Assembly: GCA_964016885.1 (NCBI GenBank)
Contig: OZ024744.1
Coordinates: 26,740,108-26,804,107, forward strand
From: Eledone cirrhosa
Lineage: Eukaryota > Mollusca > Cephalopoda > Octopoda > Eledonidae
Reading direction: 5' to 3'
Length of the DNA stretch: 64,000 nt
In this document: positions 1-12,174 of the stretch, one piece after another
Layout: the number at the start of each line of letters is the position of its first letter
Numbering within the stretch: the stretch's first letter is position 1
Notes under the pieces: generated by a model
Databases searched by the model: none
What the model was told of the DNA's origin: nothing
The model's input: the letters and a program-made list of their open reading frames with translations, nothing else
Translations under genes and position numbers: made by a program

Positions 1-1655
1 CCATGGTTACCTGGATGCGGTGCTAGCGGCGGCTGGGTTCGGTCCTGTTTTCAGAGGCTGGATCACTGCCTTACATAGCAACCACATCTGTTCTAGGATC
101 AAGGTGAACGGCTACGTTTCGAAGCCGTTCGAAATCACACGATCCATTCGAAAGGGGTGCCCTCTCTCCTCCCTTCTGTACGTATTGACTCTCGAGCCTT
201 TACTGAGGAAGTTGGAGTTGTTGCAGGGTATCCCCCTGGAACCAGGATTGAGCAAAGCGGTGTCGGCATACGCCGATGACGTAACAGTAATGGTATCGAC
301 CGACTCGGAGATCGAGGCGATCGGCATCTTACTGGAGGAATACGAAAGGTTGTCAGGAGCGAAACTGAACCGGGAAAAATCCATCGGGCTGCAACTCGGA
401 ACGTGGAGAGGCAGACCGATGCCTCCCGACGGTGTCGTCGGACACTGGACGGAGGGCCCGGTGAAGTTTCTTGGGGTCTGGTTTGGACCAGACCTCCAGG
501 TGGAAAAGAACTGGGGCGAGGTTACGAACAAGGTATTTGCACTGACACAGAAATGGGCCAAGTGTAAGCTGTCCCTGAAAGGTCGGGCGGAGGTGGCGAA
601 CATTTACATAGCATCCGTCACCTACTACCGCTTGACTGTCGTGCCTTGCCCTAAGGAAACACTCACCACCATGAAACGCATGCTCTTTCAATTTTTTTGG
701 AAGAAGCACCCTCCTATGGTGAGAAGATCCATCTGCTGCCAACAACCTTCGAAATGAGGGCTGGGGATGCCGTGGCTGATGATGCGTAGGCACGCATTAA
801 GGCTACGGCACCTACAGGTATTCCTCACTGGTCAACCGGTGTTGGCTCCGTTCGTGAGACGAACCTTTCCGAGACTCGTCTCGCTCACCGAGCTACAGTC
901 CTGGGTCAAGCAAAGATCCGGAAAACTGGGCGACTGGCACACTGAGTGTGCCCAGGCGCTCAGGGCTCTCTGGCAAGCGGACCCGGCCATCGGTGGAGAA
1001 TCCACCTCGTCATTCTATAGAGGGCTGGCGGCTAGCAGGGGCGATGACACCCTTGGAGAGTCGCTGGACATGGAAGAGGACGAACTGGCCAGCCTGTTCG
1101 GTAGGACTTTCGGCCCGGGACCAATGGACAACTTCCAGAAGTCACTGGCCTAGCAGTGCTACCGGGGGGGGGGCTCTACCCGTTCGAGAAAAGCTCTACA
1201 GACACGGGCGCCCGGGCAGGCATCCCTCGAAAAAGATTTGCCCTAGATGCGTGCGTCACGAAGAAACCGTTGCGCACGCATTGGTGCACTGTCCGGGCGT
1301 GGATGATCTGTGGGGCTACGCCGAACGACTGCTGTCGCGGGTGGCGCCGATTCGATTGACCGCCGAGTCCGTGATGACAATCAAGCCGCCTCCCCTCTTC
1401 ACAAAGGAAGCAAAGGCGGTTTTTCTGTGCGTAATAGCCATGTTGAAAGAGGTTGTTTGGTGGACACGATTGAAAGATCTGAGGTCAGGCAACTACCTCT
1501 CTGGCCATAGTCTGGTCTACTTCTTCCGATATCACTTCGGAAGAAGGATAAGAATGGAGAGAGAGGTGCTTGGCCACAGGCAGTTTTATGAAAGGTGGGT
1601 GATAGTGGCGAGAATGGCTCGTGTAAATGGGCCTTCTCTGTATACCATCATGTAG
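1..1655 (+). pseudogene. Tx1-like LINE ORF2, 3' half (RT palm to C-terminal zinc knuckle), decayed
   Basis: The window opens inside ORF2 of an L1/Tx1-clade non-LTR retrotransposon. The RT motif-B region GCPLSSLLYVLTLEPLL is followed by the catalytic box YADD at 269-280. The thumb region comes next, then a C-terminal CCHC knuckle of the form CPRC-x8-H-x4-C at about 1239-1292. The reading frame is broken three times. There is a TGA at 755-757 and a TAG at 1151-1153, where sibling copies encode Trp (SLAWQCYRG). There is also a frame change at the ten-G run 1164-1173, where siblings have only four G. The upstream endonuclease is outside the window. The family assignment rests on the Tx1-type motif-B block and on the sibling copies in this window. 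It cannot make a functional protein. Confidence 0.85.
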
Positions 1656-1870
1656 GTAAAGAAGTGAAGGAGAGGGGAGCACCTTCTCCATGTGCTCACC
1701 GGGCAAAGGATTGCACACTTTTTCGGGGGTGTGTGCAACCCCCATCACGTCCCCTCCCTTTTGAGGTTGTTTTTGATTATTTTCATTTTATACCCTTTTT
1801 ACTCGGTTTTATGTAAACTCCCCCTTTGTATTTGTCCCTTCTTTTTATACCTTTATGGTAAATAAAAAAA
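1656..1870 (+). other. 3' UTR and poly(A) signal of the first Tx1-like copy
   Basis: This AT-rich trailer follows the ORF2 stop and ends with AATAAA at 1861-1866 and a short tail built on TATATCTATG. The tail differs from the (ATT)n tails of the minus-strand copies further right, so this copy probably belongs to another subfamily. The second plus-strand copy ends with a similar ATCT-rich tail near 5600. Confidence 0.6.
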
Positions 1871-1890
1871 TATATCTATGTATATCTAAA

Positions 1891-2640
1891 ACAAGCTGTT
1901 GCTAACAACATCCAAACCCCAAAGCAATGTCCGAAAACAAAGAACACAATCCAAAAACTATCAACATCCACTCCACCTTTAAAAACCAAAAAAGACAACA
2001 CACCAAACATTTCCCTGAAGGATTCCCCCTCTGCCTAACACTCACACACACACATAAACACTCTACCACCACACAACATACCCCTCCCAAACACCCCTGA
2101 GGATAACACCACAGATGCGGCAGCCACCTCATCTTCGAGCGAGGATGAAGAAAAAAACAGACACTGCAAAAACACAAAAGCGCCAATCACCAACACAAAC
2201 ACACAGACACCACCACAAATGACAACTACACCAACAACACAGACATCACCACAACTAAAACAAACACCAACACGACCACAAGCACAAATGCCCACCATCA
2301 AAAGAAAACTAGAGTACAAACAACAAACAGAAACATCACAGCAAAAAATCAAACCACACTACACGAAAGACCCCACCATTCAGAAAGAAGGAAAAACCTT
2401 CACCAGCACAAACACTGCACCACACTCAAAACTGATACGAGTTCCAACACAAACTTACAATTTTCTTAAAGAAAACTTTCCCCACGATGCTGGACCCCGT
2501 CCCAAAATCCCTCAACCGCGTGCTCCTGAAATGTTTCCCCACCCCACCAAACATTCCCACCACCACCACCAGAGATCGAACAACCTGACCTCCAGGAAAC
2601 TAAAATGTGTTTTTGCCTTTTTCTCTCCCTAACCCTTCTT
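1891..2640 (+). pseudogene. Putative ORF1 3' part and inter-ORF spacer of a second Tx1-like copy
   Basis: This A/C-rich, G-poor stretch lies directly before an ORF2 start at 2648. Its composition (ACAACA, CACCAC and AAAC runs) mirrors the low-complexity Thr/Asn/Pro/Lys-rich ends of ORF1 in the minus-strand siblings (for example 12180-12600 and 19560-19900 read in reverse). No zinc knuckle or other domain survives. The longest open frame (2219-2632) looks like a product of composition and is not claimed as a protein. The assignment is by position and composition only. Confidence 0.45.
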
Positions 2641-2647
2641 CAGCAAC

Positions 2648-5515
2648 ATGGCGACTGTACGAGTTGGATGTTTGAATGTGCGTGGCCTGAGGATGTCCTG
2701 GAAGCAGAGCCAACTTTTAAATGACCTCAGGTCACACTGTATAGATGTGATAGCCGTCAACGAGTCCAGATTCACGACAAGCACAGTTAACCGACATGTT
2801 CGATGACTTTGAGATCTATGCATGTGTCTGTAACCCAGGAGATGGAGGTGGAGTTGGTCATTCTAGACGTGAATGGTGGTGAATGTGAACCTTTCAGACT
2901 GGTGGCCATATATGCCCCAACTGGGACATCGCGGCAAGAGTTCTTTAACTGTCTGGAGTCATTCCTGGGAATGTCTTGCTCTTTTCTGTTACGGGGGACT
3001 GGAATGGTGTCTTGGATGCACGTTGGGACTATGTAGTAGCGTGGAATAGAAGAGGGGGTGAGGTGTAACAGCTTCAGAAATCGCATTAGCCTATTGCAAC
3101 TGGCTGATAGATATCGACTAGATTTCCCAAGTGCACCACTGTGGTGTGGAGCTACCCCACTGGCTCCTCTAGATCACATTTAAATAGATTTCTAATTAGA
3201 CAAAACGATAGGGATACCTTAAGCTGTCCATAAAGATACATGGTTGCCTATTCAGACCACAAATTAGTGACATGCATGGTTAACTTTGATAGAACACATG
3301 AACTGGGACCTGGATACTGGAAGCAAAACATGTCGTTACCGACGCATAAAGGTTACATTAAGTTAAACTTTAGTTAAACGCTAGTTGACGGGGTCCATCA
3401 TCAACAACAGGTGCTGGTACTCTCTCAAGAGAGCAATTAGAGTAGAATCGATAGCCTTTAGCAAGGAAGTAGCTTTAGAAAAGAACAAGACTGAATAGGA
3501 GCTGGTAGCTAAAGTAGAAGAGGTACTTAGGAATGGCAGTACAGCTGACATGCTAGCGGCGAGAACGGCACTAGACCATTTCTTCAACGTGAAACACGAA
3601 GGTTGTATTTTCAGAAGTAGAACACATGCTCTGAGAAACGAGGGAACCAAAGCTGTTAGCTGGGCCCGAGTGGCAGAGGCGAAAGGTGGCAACAGATCCA
3701 CAATTCGGTCTTTGAAAGACCAAGACGGACGCGTGCTACTTGAATCCAGACAGATGTACACGGCCTCCAGCAGCACTTTGCACAACTGTTCGGGCAGAAC
3801 GGTGTATCGGATAGGGTGACACACTTCAGTTCCTTACCTTGACTGCTTACCGCGACTCTCGAGCACTGATGCGAAAGGCCAATCACAGCGGGCGAAATAG
3901 AAGACGCCCTAAGCAACTGTGGGAAGCGTAAATCACCCGGTCTAGATGGTCTACCCTATGAGTTTTACATAGGCATGCCAGACTTGTTCTTTGACATCCT
4001 CGAAGTGGTCTACTGCAACTGGCAGCAGAACGAGAGTATTCCCAGTTCTGTAAGCCAAGGCGTAGAAATGCTGATCAGGAAATATAAGAAGAAAGGGGAC
4101 AACGTAAATAACTTCAGGCTCATAACTCTGCTCAACACAGAGTTGAAGATTTTTGGCCAAAGTGTTAGCAACGAGGCTGGAGCATGTCGTCGAGAGCCTG
4201 GTGAGTGACGGACAAACGTGTGCAATCCCGACCAGGTCCATACACGTCAACCTCCACCTCATACGATACATCTTAGAGAGGGTAGGGTGTGAACTTGTCT
4301 TCGGTGGTGCTCTGCTCAATTTGGATCAATATAAAGCATTTGATAGGATCGACCATCAATACTTGGAAGCAGTTCTGAAGGCGGCCGGCTTCGGTCCCGT
4401 CTTCAGAGGCTGGATCGCTTCCATGCACACCAACATCTGCTCGGCAGTCAAGGTGAATGGCTACTTATCGGAGCGATTCCAAATCATGCGTTCCATCCGT
4501 CAGATATGCCCTCTCTCCTCCATTCTGTATGTACTGACTCTCGAGCCATTACTGAGGAAGTTGGAGCTTTTGCAGCTCATCCCGATGGAACCAGGACTGC
4601 GAAAAGCAGCGTCGACTTATGCCAACAACGTGACCGTCAAAAACCTCAGAAATCGGGGTGATCGGCAACTTACTACAGGAATACGAAACGTTGACAGGAG
4701 CAAAACCGAACCCGGACAAGTCTGTAGGTTTGCAACTCGGCACATGGAGACGCAAACCTATGACGTCCGACAGTGTCTTTGGACGCTGGACGGAAGAACT
4801 GGTGAAATTGCTCGGGGTCTAGTTTGGTCAAGACCTCCAGGTGAAGAAAAACAGGAAGGAAGTAACGGAAAATATATTTGCGCCCATCCAGAAGTGGGCT
4901 GAGTGCAAACTCTCATTAAATGATCGAGCAGAGATGGCGCAAACTTACATAGCGTCTGTCATCTATTACTGCTTGACAGTCGTGCCTTGTCCCCGCGATC
5001 ACCTCACCAAAATTGAACGCCTAGTCTTCAATTTCTTTCAGAAGAAACAGGCTCCATTAGTTAGGAGATCCATCTGCTGCCAACACCATTACAACGGAGG
5101 GCTGGAAATGCTGCGTCTGATAATGCGCAAACACGCACTGAGGTATTTCTGACTCCTGAACCGGTGTGGTCGTCATTCGTGAGACAAGCTTTTTCACTCC
5201 TAGTCTCAATAACATAAGATGCAATCCTGAGTCAAGCGAAGACCGAAAATAGGCGCCCGGAACCTCGAGTGCCTTCAAGCGCTCACAATCTTCTATCAGG
5301 CGGACGCGGCAATCAGCCGGGACTCCTCATCAACATTCTATAGTGGGTTAGTGGAGGATAAGTGTCACGGCGTTCTCGGGGAGACTCTGGGCGTAAGAGA
5401 GGATGAATTGGCCAGTCTGTTCGGGAGGACTTTCCGTCCATGGCCTATGGATAACTTCCAGGGTTTTCTAGTCTGGCAGTGTTACCGAGAAGCTCTACCA
5501 GTTTGAGACAAGATC
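2648..5515 (+). pseudogene. Tx1-like LINE ORF2, second copy, heavily mutated and 3'-truncated
   Basis: An ATG at 2648 opens a peptide beginning MATVRVGCLNVRGL, the conserved start of the APE-type endonuclease in this family. The endonuclease and linker (to about 3900) are broken into short frames. From about 3940 RT blocks return: SPGLDGLPYEF, motif A as NLDQYKAFDRIDH near 4320-4355, and motif B as CPLSSILYVLTLEPL near 4510. The catalytic box reads YANN instead of YADD at 4618-4629, so the polymerase is dead as well as frameshifted. The thumb region resumes in another frame at 4841-5152. Homology stops inside the C-terminal region near 5515, so the C-terminal knuckle is missing. Confidence 0.85.
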
Positions 5516-5660
5516 TTTTGTTTACACACTTAAATGTAAAATTACTCGCCATATGTCCTGCAGTGGCCCATTTCTTGTGCGCCCTTATGACAAATAAAGA
5601 AATTCATCTATCTATCAATCTATGTATCTCTCACACGCCCTCTCTCTCTGGATATTATAT
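5516..5660 (+). other. Trailer with poly(A) signal and ATCT-rich tail
   Basis: After homology to ORF2 stops there is a short trailer with AATAAA at 5593-5598 followed by CTATCTATCAATCTATG. It resembles the end of the first plus-strand copy (1861-1890), so it is probably the authentic 3' end of this subfamily brought close to the ORF by an internal deletion. Confidence 0.5.
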
Positions 5661-6354
5661 ATAGTTGTCTTTAAGTGATTATTTGAATGTGGCTGTTGCG
5701 TTTGCACCATCGAAATCTATAAAATACTATGTAAGGAAGGTTATACACTTTGCGTCTGTTTTATGTATTCTACAGTGATATAAGATCGCATAGAATAAAA
5801 TTGAATATCATTATACGAAAGAACGTTAAGGCCGTGTAATTTTATTACATAATTAAATTTAATTTTATGCGCATTTCAGCAATACCAACTTATTCTTGTG
5901 ATGTAATCGTAAATGTAAGGCTGGCATGGCTTCGTCAGAAAGTATTTTGCATTTAAGCAGAGGTTACACAAGAAGAATTATTAAGATTTGGAAGTTTTGG
6001 AAGGTTCATTCAAAAGGGTAAACAAAGGATTTATTCACAGTTTCGAGGTAAGCTCTCAACTAGGTTTTCAAGCAAACAATTAAACAATTAGTTAATTAAT
6101 TAGGTAATTAATTAATTAATCAAAAAGGCTAAGAAAAAATAATTATATTAATGAAGGCTAAGAGAAAATAATAATAGTAATGAGTAGTAGATTAGTCCCG
6201 ATCTTCAAAGACTGTCACAAAACACTCGGTGATAGAATAATTAATAAATTGTTCCTCAGAGTGAACACAATAAGTTAGGTAATATGACAAAATGAATAAT
6301 GCGACCAGAGGTATGTTGCCACATTAATATTACTACGAAAATATATGTATATCG
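5661..6354. other. AT-rich stretch without recognised feature
   Basis: No coding frame of note was found. There are short TTAATTAATTAA-type runs around 6085-6125. Nothing resembling the neighbouring LINEs was recognised. Confidence 0.5.
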
Positions 6355-6683
6355 TTAGGGAACAGAGAATCAGTGTTGCAAAGTATACATAGTTAATTAC
6401 ATATTACATGTTTCACAACCGATCAGCTCGAGGAACGATCGATGATGTTCGTTCCTGATTCTGGAATCAAAAGCTCCTCAGATATGTGCTTTAACATGTA
6501 GACTCACACCGAAATATTGCTGTTAGACGTGAGTCTACATGTGAAAGCAGATATCTGAGAAGCTTTCGATTCAAGAGTCAGGAACGAACATAATCGATCA
6601 TTCCTGGAGGTGATCGGTAGTGAAACATATGTAATATGTAATTAAATATGTATATGATGCAACAATGATTCTTTGTTCCCTAA
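6355..6683. repeat. Foldback (MITE-like) element, about 0.33 kb
   Basis: The left end TTAGGGAACA is the reverse complement of the right end TGTTCCCTAA. The two halves remain complementary, with mismatches, to a centre near 6520. Matching blocks include CATATTACATGTTTCAC on the left against GTGAAACATATGTAATATG on the right, and GTTCGTTCCTGA against TCAGGAACGAAC. This is the structure of a non-autonomous DNA transposon or foldback element. No transposase is encoded. The superfamily is not clear from the ends. Confidence 0.8.
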
Positions 6684-6749
6684 TTATTATTATTGATACT
6701 CTACTCTCCAATAGCAACGAGTGCTCATATTGGCATACCGCCATGAACA

Positions 6750-6838
6750 TAACACTAAGTATCGAGTACTCTTGTGCGCAAGGTCCACCTGGTTTCTGGT
6801 TTCTTACCACACTTTCTTCGTTTTATATATATATATAT
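6750..6838 (+). repeat. Dispersed repeat ending in (TA)n, copy 1 of 3
   Basis: A block containing AAGTATCGAGTACT, GGTCCACCTGGTTTC and CTTACCACA recurs at 56931-57017 on the same strand and at 54629-54716 on the opposite strand. Here and at 57018 the block runs straight into (TA)n. At 54629 the same block lies just upstream of a Penelope-like ORF, so it is probably part of that family's terminal repeat. Confidence 0.65.
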
Positions 6839-7077
6839 AGTAATAATAATAAATTTCAAGACTAAAATCCAAAGAGGGCTCGATAAGGATAAATAAATAA
6901 GCAGCGATTATTTGCTTAAACTTTAGTCTTTTATTTTAATAAATATATTTATATATATATATTCTATTTCACACCTGGCTGTGTATGTCAAATACGCAGC
7001 ACACATACCTTTTATTTGCTCGTTTCATTAAAGCTTACCATCATTCCGTTGATATACATCTATTACACAATTAACAC

Positions 7078-7120
7078 CTGATGAGGTCACCAGGCTCTTA
7101 CGCAAACTGGCCACTGAAAT
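7078..7120 (+). ncRNA. Hammerhead-ribozyme-like motif (weak)
   Basis: CTGATGA at 7078-7084 is followed by a possible stem (GGTCACCAG against CTGGCCACT, seven of nine positions pairing) and then GAAA at 7116-7119. Flanking CAC and GTG could pair as stem I. The expected UH cleavage site after stem III is not obvious, so activity is doubtful. The similarity could be chance in AT-rich DNA. Confidence 0.25.
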
Positions 7121-7184
7121 GTGCATATTATTTACAGTAATTAATATTAAAGAAATTCAACATGTTTGCCCATTTCACTTTATA

Positions 7185-7190
<6 letters not shown>

Positions 7191-7268
<78 letters not shown>

Positions 7269-7280
7269 GTAATAATAATA
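7191..7280 (+). repeat. (TAA)n microsatellite, left edge of the retrotransposon array
   Basis: About 30 nearly perfect TAA units. The left flank is single-copy-looking AT-rich DNA. The right end abuts a 5'-truncated Dong-type LINE with no other sequence between. Confidence 0.97.
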
Positions 7281-8813
7281 TGTCCCCTCTGTTGTTTGTC
7301 CTTGCCCTGATGCCCCTGACCAGTGTACTGCGAAAAGTGAGAGCAGGATACAGGTTGGGGAAGGGAGGGCTTACCATCAATCACCTCCTCTTCATGGACG
7401 ATCTTAAGCTCTTCGGGAAGAGTGAGAAGGAGCTGGATGTGCTTGTTGACACTGTCCGTATTTTCAGCAAAGATATATGTATGCAATTTGGTATTAGTAA
7501 GTGTGGAGTCCTTGTGATGAAGAGGGGTAAATTGAGCAGAAGCAACGGAATCCAGGTACCAACAGGTGAGATGATAAAGGAAATTGACTCTGAAGAAGGA
7601 TACAAGTATTTGGGCGTTCTGGAGGCTGATGACATCAAGAACAAAAAAATGAAGGAATTGATAAGAAATGAATACATTCGGAGAGTAAGGAGCGTATTGA
7701 AGTCACATCTGAACAGTAGGAATGCCATAAGTGCAGTAAATTCCCCGAGCTGTGTCTATTATTAGGTACAGTGCGGGATTTCTGAGATGGAATGTTGCTG
7801 AACAAAAAGAAATGGATAGGAAGACTAGGAAGCTATTGACTATCTACAACATGTTCCACAAGAGGAGTGATGTCGATAGACTCTACTTAAGGAGATCTGA
7901 GGGTGGAAGAGGTCTTATCAGCATAGAGGACTGTGTTCAGATGGAGAAAAACAACCTACACAAATACGTGACTGATAGTAAGGAGCCAATGCTCAGAACT
8001 GTACTGAAGGAGGGGACAATAGGCCAGGGGATGTCCAAGGAGGAAATAACATCAAGGAGAAAGAGCAGCCTTCATGAAAAATCCCTTCATAGTACCTTCT
8101 TTGAGAAAACTGAATTTAGAGATCCACAGACATGGAACTGGTTGAAAAGAGGAGATGGAATGTTAATGGCTGCGCAGGAGCAGGCCCTCAAAACGAAGTG
8201 GTTGAAACACCACATTTACAGGGAGGAGGCTATCCCACTGTGCAAGATCTGTGGAGAGAGAGAGGAGACTGTGGCTCACATTGTATCCGAGTGTAAACAC
8301 CTAGCCCAGACTCACTCTAAGGGCTGGAGACATGATGTGATGGGCAGGGTGATCCACTAGCACCTATGCAAAGTAAACAATTTACCACATTCTGAGAAGT
8401 GGTATGAGCATAAGCCAGAGGCGGTGATAGAAAACGATCAGGTAAAGGTGCTGTGGGATTTTAGGATACAGACGGACAAGAAACTGGATCACAATAGACC
8501 TGACCTGGTGGTTTGGGACAAAGAAAAAAGATCGTGCCTGATTGTGGATGTGGCCTGCCCATTCGACACGAGAGTGCAAGAGAAGGAGAGGGAGAAAATT
8601 AACCGATACCAGGACCTAAAGTGGGAGGTGAAAAGGATTTGGAACTGCCATGAAGTCAAAGTGATCCCGATTGTCATAGGCGCACTAGGGACTATTTCAA
8701 AAAGTTTCCAGGGATGGTTAAAGAAAAGTGGCCCCTTCACGCGTTTGGGAACGCTTCAAAAGGCATGGTGGCTGGGAACAGCAAGAACCCTCCGATACGT
8801 CCTGAATATCTGA
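7281..8813 (+). pseudogene. R4/Dong-type LINE ORF, 5'-truncated fragment
   Basis: This fragment encodes the RT C-terminal half, CCHC knuckle and restriction-like endonuclease of the Dong-1 family, whose nearly intact copy is at 35285-38677. It starts in the motif-B region (MSPLLFVLAL). It contains the catalytic box FMDD, a knuckle of the form CKICGEREETVAHIVSEC and the endonuclease block RPDLVVWDKEKRSCLIVDV. It is dead three ways. An extra C near 7743 shifts the frame. A TAG at 8358-8360 stands where the intact copy has TGG. An 18-bp in-frame deletion near 8157 removes six residues. A 75-base 3' UTR runs to 8889. The element has (TAA)n on both sides, as expected for 5'-truncated target-primed insertion into a TAA tract. 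Confidence 0.9.
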
Positions 8814-8889
8814 GGCTGCAGGTAGTGGCTTGATATTCATTTCAACAAACTTTCCAGTTAACTAACATCAATGACTGAGACTCGAAGAG

Positions 8890-8923
8890 TAATAACAATA
8901 ATAATAATAATAATAATAATAAT
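8890..8923. repeat. (TAA)n tract joining Dong fragment and Tx1 copy A (tail to tail)
   Basis: About 10 units, shared by the 3' end of the plus-strand Dong fragment and the 3' end of the minus-strand Tx1 copy A. Confidence 0.95.
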
Positions 8924-9170
8924 GTTTTCTTTATTAACCACAAGGGTTTACATAAAGTAGACATTAAGGACAGTACAGGACAATACAGGACGGTGCAAAT
9001 GGGCATGTCTGCGTGTAAAAAAACAGAGGATGTAATAAAAAAAATAACAATGAAAAATTCCCCAATAGAGGGGAGACTTCCGAGGGACATTTGTGGAGAA
9101 AGCCCATTAAAAGGCCACAGTGACCCTGGCCACCAGGGCAAGTTCCCTCTCCCAGTTTTCCACCTTTAAT

Positions 9171-12064
9171 TTACAGACACATACTCAGAGTAGGCCGATT
9201 CACTCGCGCCATACTTGCCTCTCTCACCCATCTTTCAACAAAATGCTGGGAAGAGAGCACTTCCCTCTCTACCCTGATTTTACTTTTCAAATGAAATTTG
9301 AAAAAGTTAATCAGGGCATCACCGAAGAGGTAAGTGCTCGTCTTCAGCCCTTTCAAACGTGTCCACGTGACAGCAGGTGTTCGACATAAACCCACAAGTC
9401 AGCAATGCTCGGACACTGGACGAGTGCGTGCAGGGCGGTTTCGTCTCCCTGCGCGCATCTCGGACATGCCCGGCTGACGGCACCTCCATGCCTGCAGAGT
9501 TTATCCCGAACTGGCAAAGCTCCCCGGTAGCACTGCCAGGCCAGGGATTTCTGGAAGTTGTCCATAGGCCCCGGCACGAAAGTCCTTCCGAAGAGATTGG
9601 CTAGTTGATTTTCGTCGACGCCTAGAATTTCTCCAAGTACGTCGTCGCTCTTCCCCTCCACTAATCCTCTATAGAACGCCAAGGTGGAGTTTCCACCGAT
9701 CACATTGCCCGATTGGTCGAGGGCTGTGAGCGCCTGAAGACATTCCAGTCTCCGAGCGCTCCCTCTCGGTCTTCGCTTGACCCAGGACTGCAGCTCCGTC
9801 AAGGAGACGAGCTGAGGAAAGACATGTCTAGCAAATGGCGACCACACCTGATCACCGTCGAGGAAGAGGTGGAGATGTCGTAGCCTGAGCGCGTGTCTGC
9901 GCATCATCAGACACGGCATGCCCAGTCCTTCACGTAGCGGGTGTTGACAGCAGATGGACCGCCTGACCATCGGAGCGCGTCCCTTCCACAAAAAGCGAAA
10001 GAGCAAACGCTCCAGCGCAGTCAGGCGGGGCTTAGGACAAGGTACGACGGTCAGGCGGTAGCAGATGACGGACGCGAGATACGCGTTAGCCACCTCCGCT
10101 CGACCTTTCAGGATAGCTTCCTCTCCGTCCATTTCTGGGTGAGAGAAGCCACCCTGCTCGTCACCTCGTCCCAGTTTTTGTCCGTCTGGAGGTCCGGACC
10201 GAAGCAGACACCTAGCAATTTAACTGGTCCGTCCGTCCAGCGCCCGACGACGCTGTTGGACGCCATGGACCTGCCTCTTCAGGTGCCGAGCTGCAGGCCC
10301 ACTGACTTTTCCTGGTTGATCATTGCTCCTGTCACCGCTTCCTATTCTCTTAGTGTAGTGCCGATCGCCTCGATGTGTTTGGCGTTCAACAACACTACCG
10401 TGACATCGTCCGCATATGCTGACACGGATCTTCCGCATCCTAGTTCGCGCGGGACTCCCCTCAACGTCTCCAGATTGTGCAGTAATGGCTCGAGTGTCAA
10501 TACGTACAGGAGGGACGAGAGGGGACATCCTTGGCGAAACGAGCACATGATGGTGAACGGTTCTGAAAGGTGACCGTTCACTCTCACCACAGAGCAGGTG
10601 TCGCTGTGCATGGCAGCGAACCAGCCTCTGAAGGTGGGGCCAAAGCCAGCCGCCTTCAGGACTGCCGCTAGGTAACGATGGTCGACCCTATCGAAAGCTT
10701 TCGACTGATCTAAATTGATCAAGGACCCACGCGTGCCAGGTTCCCTAGCTACCCTCTCTACGATGTATCGCATGAGGTGGAGGTTGTCGTGGATGGATCT
10801 GTCGGGAATGGCGCATGTCAGCGCTTCTCCCACCATACCACCAACGACAATCGTCAACCTCTTTGCTAGCACCTTGGCCAAAGTCTTGAACTCTGTGTTT
10901 AGCAGAGTTATGTGCCTGAAATTATCTATGTTATCCCCCGTGTTCGGATCCTTTCTCAGCAACGCCACAGCCTTCGGCTCACAGAGCTGGGAATTCTCCC
11001 GTTTGTTTTCAGTTGCAATAGACGTCCGTCAAGAGGCCTCCGAACAATTCTGCATCTGTACGTAAAGTTCATAGGGCAGACCATCCAAACCAGGCGATTT
11101 ACCCCTTGTGCAGCCAGTCATTTCCTCCCGTACTTCAGCGGCTTTATCAGCTTTTCGCAACACTCCGCCTCAGTGGTCGAGAGCCGCGGCAGTCCGTCGA
11201 GGTAGACACTAAAGTCCATCCCTCGATCCGGCCCGCCGCTTCCCCCGTACAGTTGAGCGAAATGTCGCTGAAAAGCTTCACACATTTGCCCGGGATCAAG
11301 TAGCATGCGCCCGTCGTAGTCCACCAAAGACCGGATCGTGGCTTTGTTGCCACGACGCGCCTCCGCCACTCGGGCCCATTGAATGGCTTTCGTCCCCCCG
11401 TGTCTGAGAGCACGCACCCTAGCTCTGACAACGCAGCTTTAGTGCTTTGCATTGAAGAATTGGTCAAGGCCCAATTTCGCCGAAGTACGTCGATCGCGAT
11501 GCCTTTGCTAAGCGCCTCGTCTAATTTTCTACAAACAATTTAACCGGTCCGTTGAGCAGGTTGGTGAGGCTCTTGCACCCTCCTCCCCTATCCGTTAATC
11601 CCACACAGTCCCAGCGTGCATCTAAGATCCCGTTCCAGTCGCCCACTAACACTAAAGAGCGGGATGTTCCAAGAAAAGTCTCCAGACGCCGGAAGAAATC
11701 AGGCTGCCCTGCTCCTGTTGGGGCATAGACGGCCACTAGCCTGAAAGCTTGCCCGTCTCCGCTGGTCACGTCCAGCACCACCAACTTAACTTCTGGGTCC
11801 AGGAAGATGGCCCGTATGGCGAGATCGAAACCTCTCCGAAAAAGCACAGCAACTCCCCCCCCCCCCCGATCCAGGACGGCTGGGAGATGCGTACACATCG
11901 TAGCCGCCGAAGATCGGTGCGGAGGCCCGTGCTTCAGAGATTCTGGTCTCGCTGATGGCCACTACATCTATGTTTAGTGACCTGAGGTCGTTGAGCAGGT
12001 GGCCCTGCTTCCATGGCGACCCCAAGCCACGCGCATTTATGCTGCCTATTCTGAGTGAGGTCAT
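9171..12064 (-). pseudogene. Tx1-like ORF2 (APE endonuclease, RT, C-terminal knuckle), copy A
   Basis: The start codon at 12064 opens MTSLRIGSINARGLG, the APE-type endonuclease that nicks target DNA for target-primed reverse transcription. RT follows, with motif A as NLDQSKAFDRVDH, motif B as RQGCPLSSLLYVLTLEPL and an intact YADD near 10415. The C-terminal knuckle reads CPRCAQGDETALHALVQC. Breaks: a 13-C run at 11855-11867 shifts the endonuclease frame. About 0.43 kb of the endonuclease/linker region is deleted at about 11530, with foreign filler in the junction. One base is lost near 10112. About 0.12 kb is missing near 9366. The retained motifs identify the family, but the copy is non-functional. 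Confidence 0.85.
11855..11867 (+). repeat. 13-C homopolymer inside copy A endonuclease
   Basis: Copy E has CTCCTCCCCCC at the matching place. The run has expanded to 13 C in copy A and breaks the endonuclease frame. Confidence 0.9.
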
Positions 12065-12174
12065 GTTGAAAGGGAGTGGAAAAGATGGGAAAGACCACTT
12101 ACCTTACTTCTCGCAGAGGAAGGATGGTTTCTCCATCATTTTCACTGCTTGTGACCTCCTCCGGATGGATGTCC

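Noticed and set aside
1902..2352. Cys/Val-rich minus-strand frames over the A/C-rich spacer
   Set aside because: The complement of ACA/CAC-rich DNA gives Cys, Val and Gly by composition. The same artefact appears opposite every ORF1 (for example 19568-20039, 25537-26197).
7191..7280. CRISPR-like or satellite array made of TAA tracts and intervening units
   Set aside because: The spacers are long LINE copies of different families and the repeats are simple trinucleotides. This is a eukaryotic microsatellite/LINE array.
7175..7486. Poly-Ile, poly-Leu and poly-Asn frames at TAA tracts (also 33223-33492, 33689-34042, 38601-38946)
   Set aside because: Translations of (TAA)n. Only the Dong-type coding parts beside them are real.
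8842..9141. Short conserved frame at Tx1 3' ends (also 13883-14458, 27492-27692)
   Set aside because: It recurs because the 3' UTR is conserved between copies, but it contains stops and lies after the ORF2 stop. Treated as UTR.
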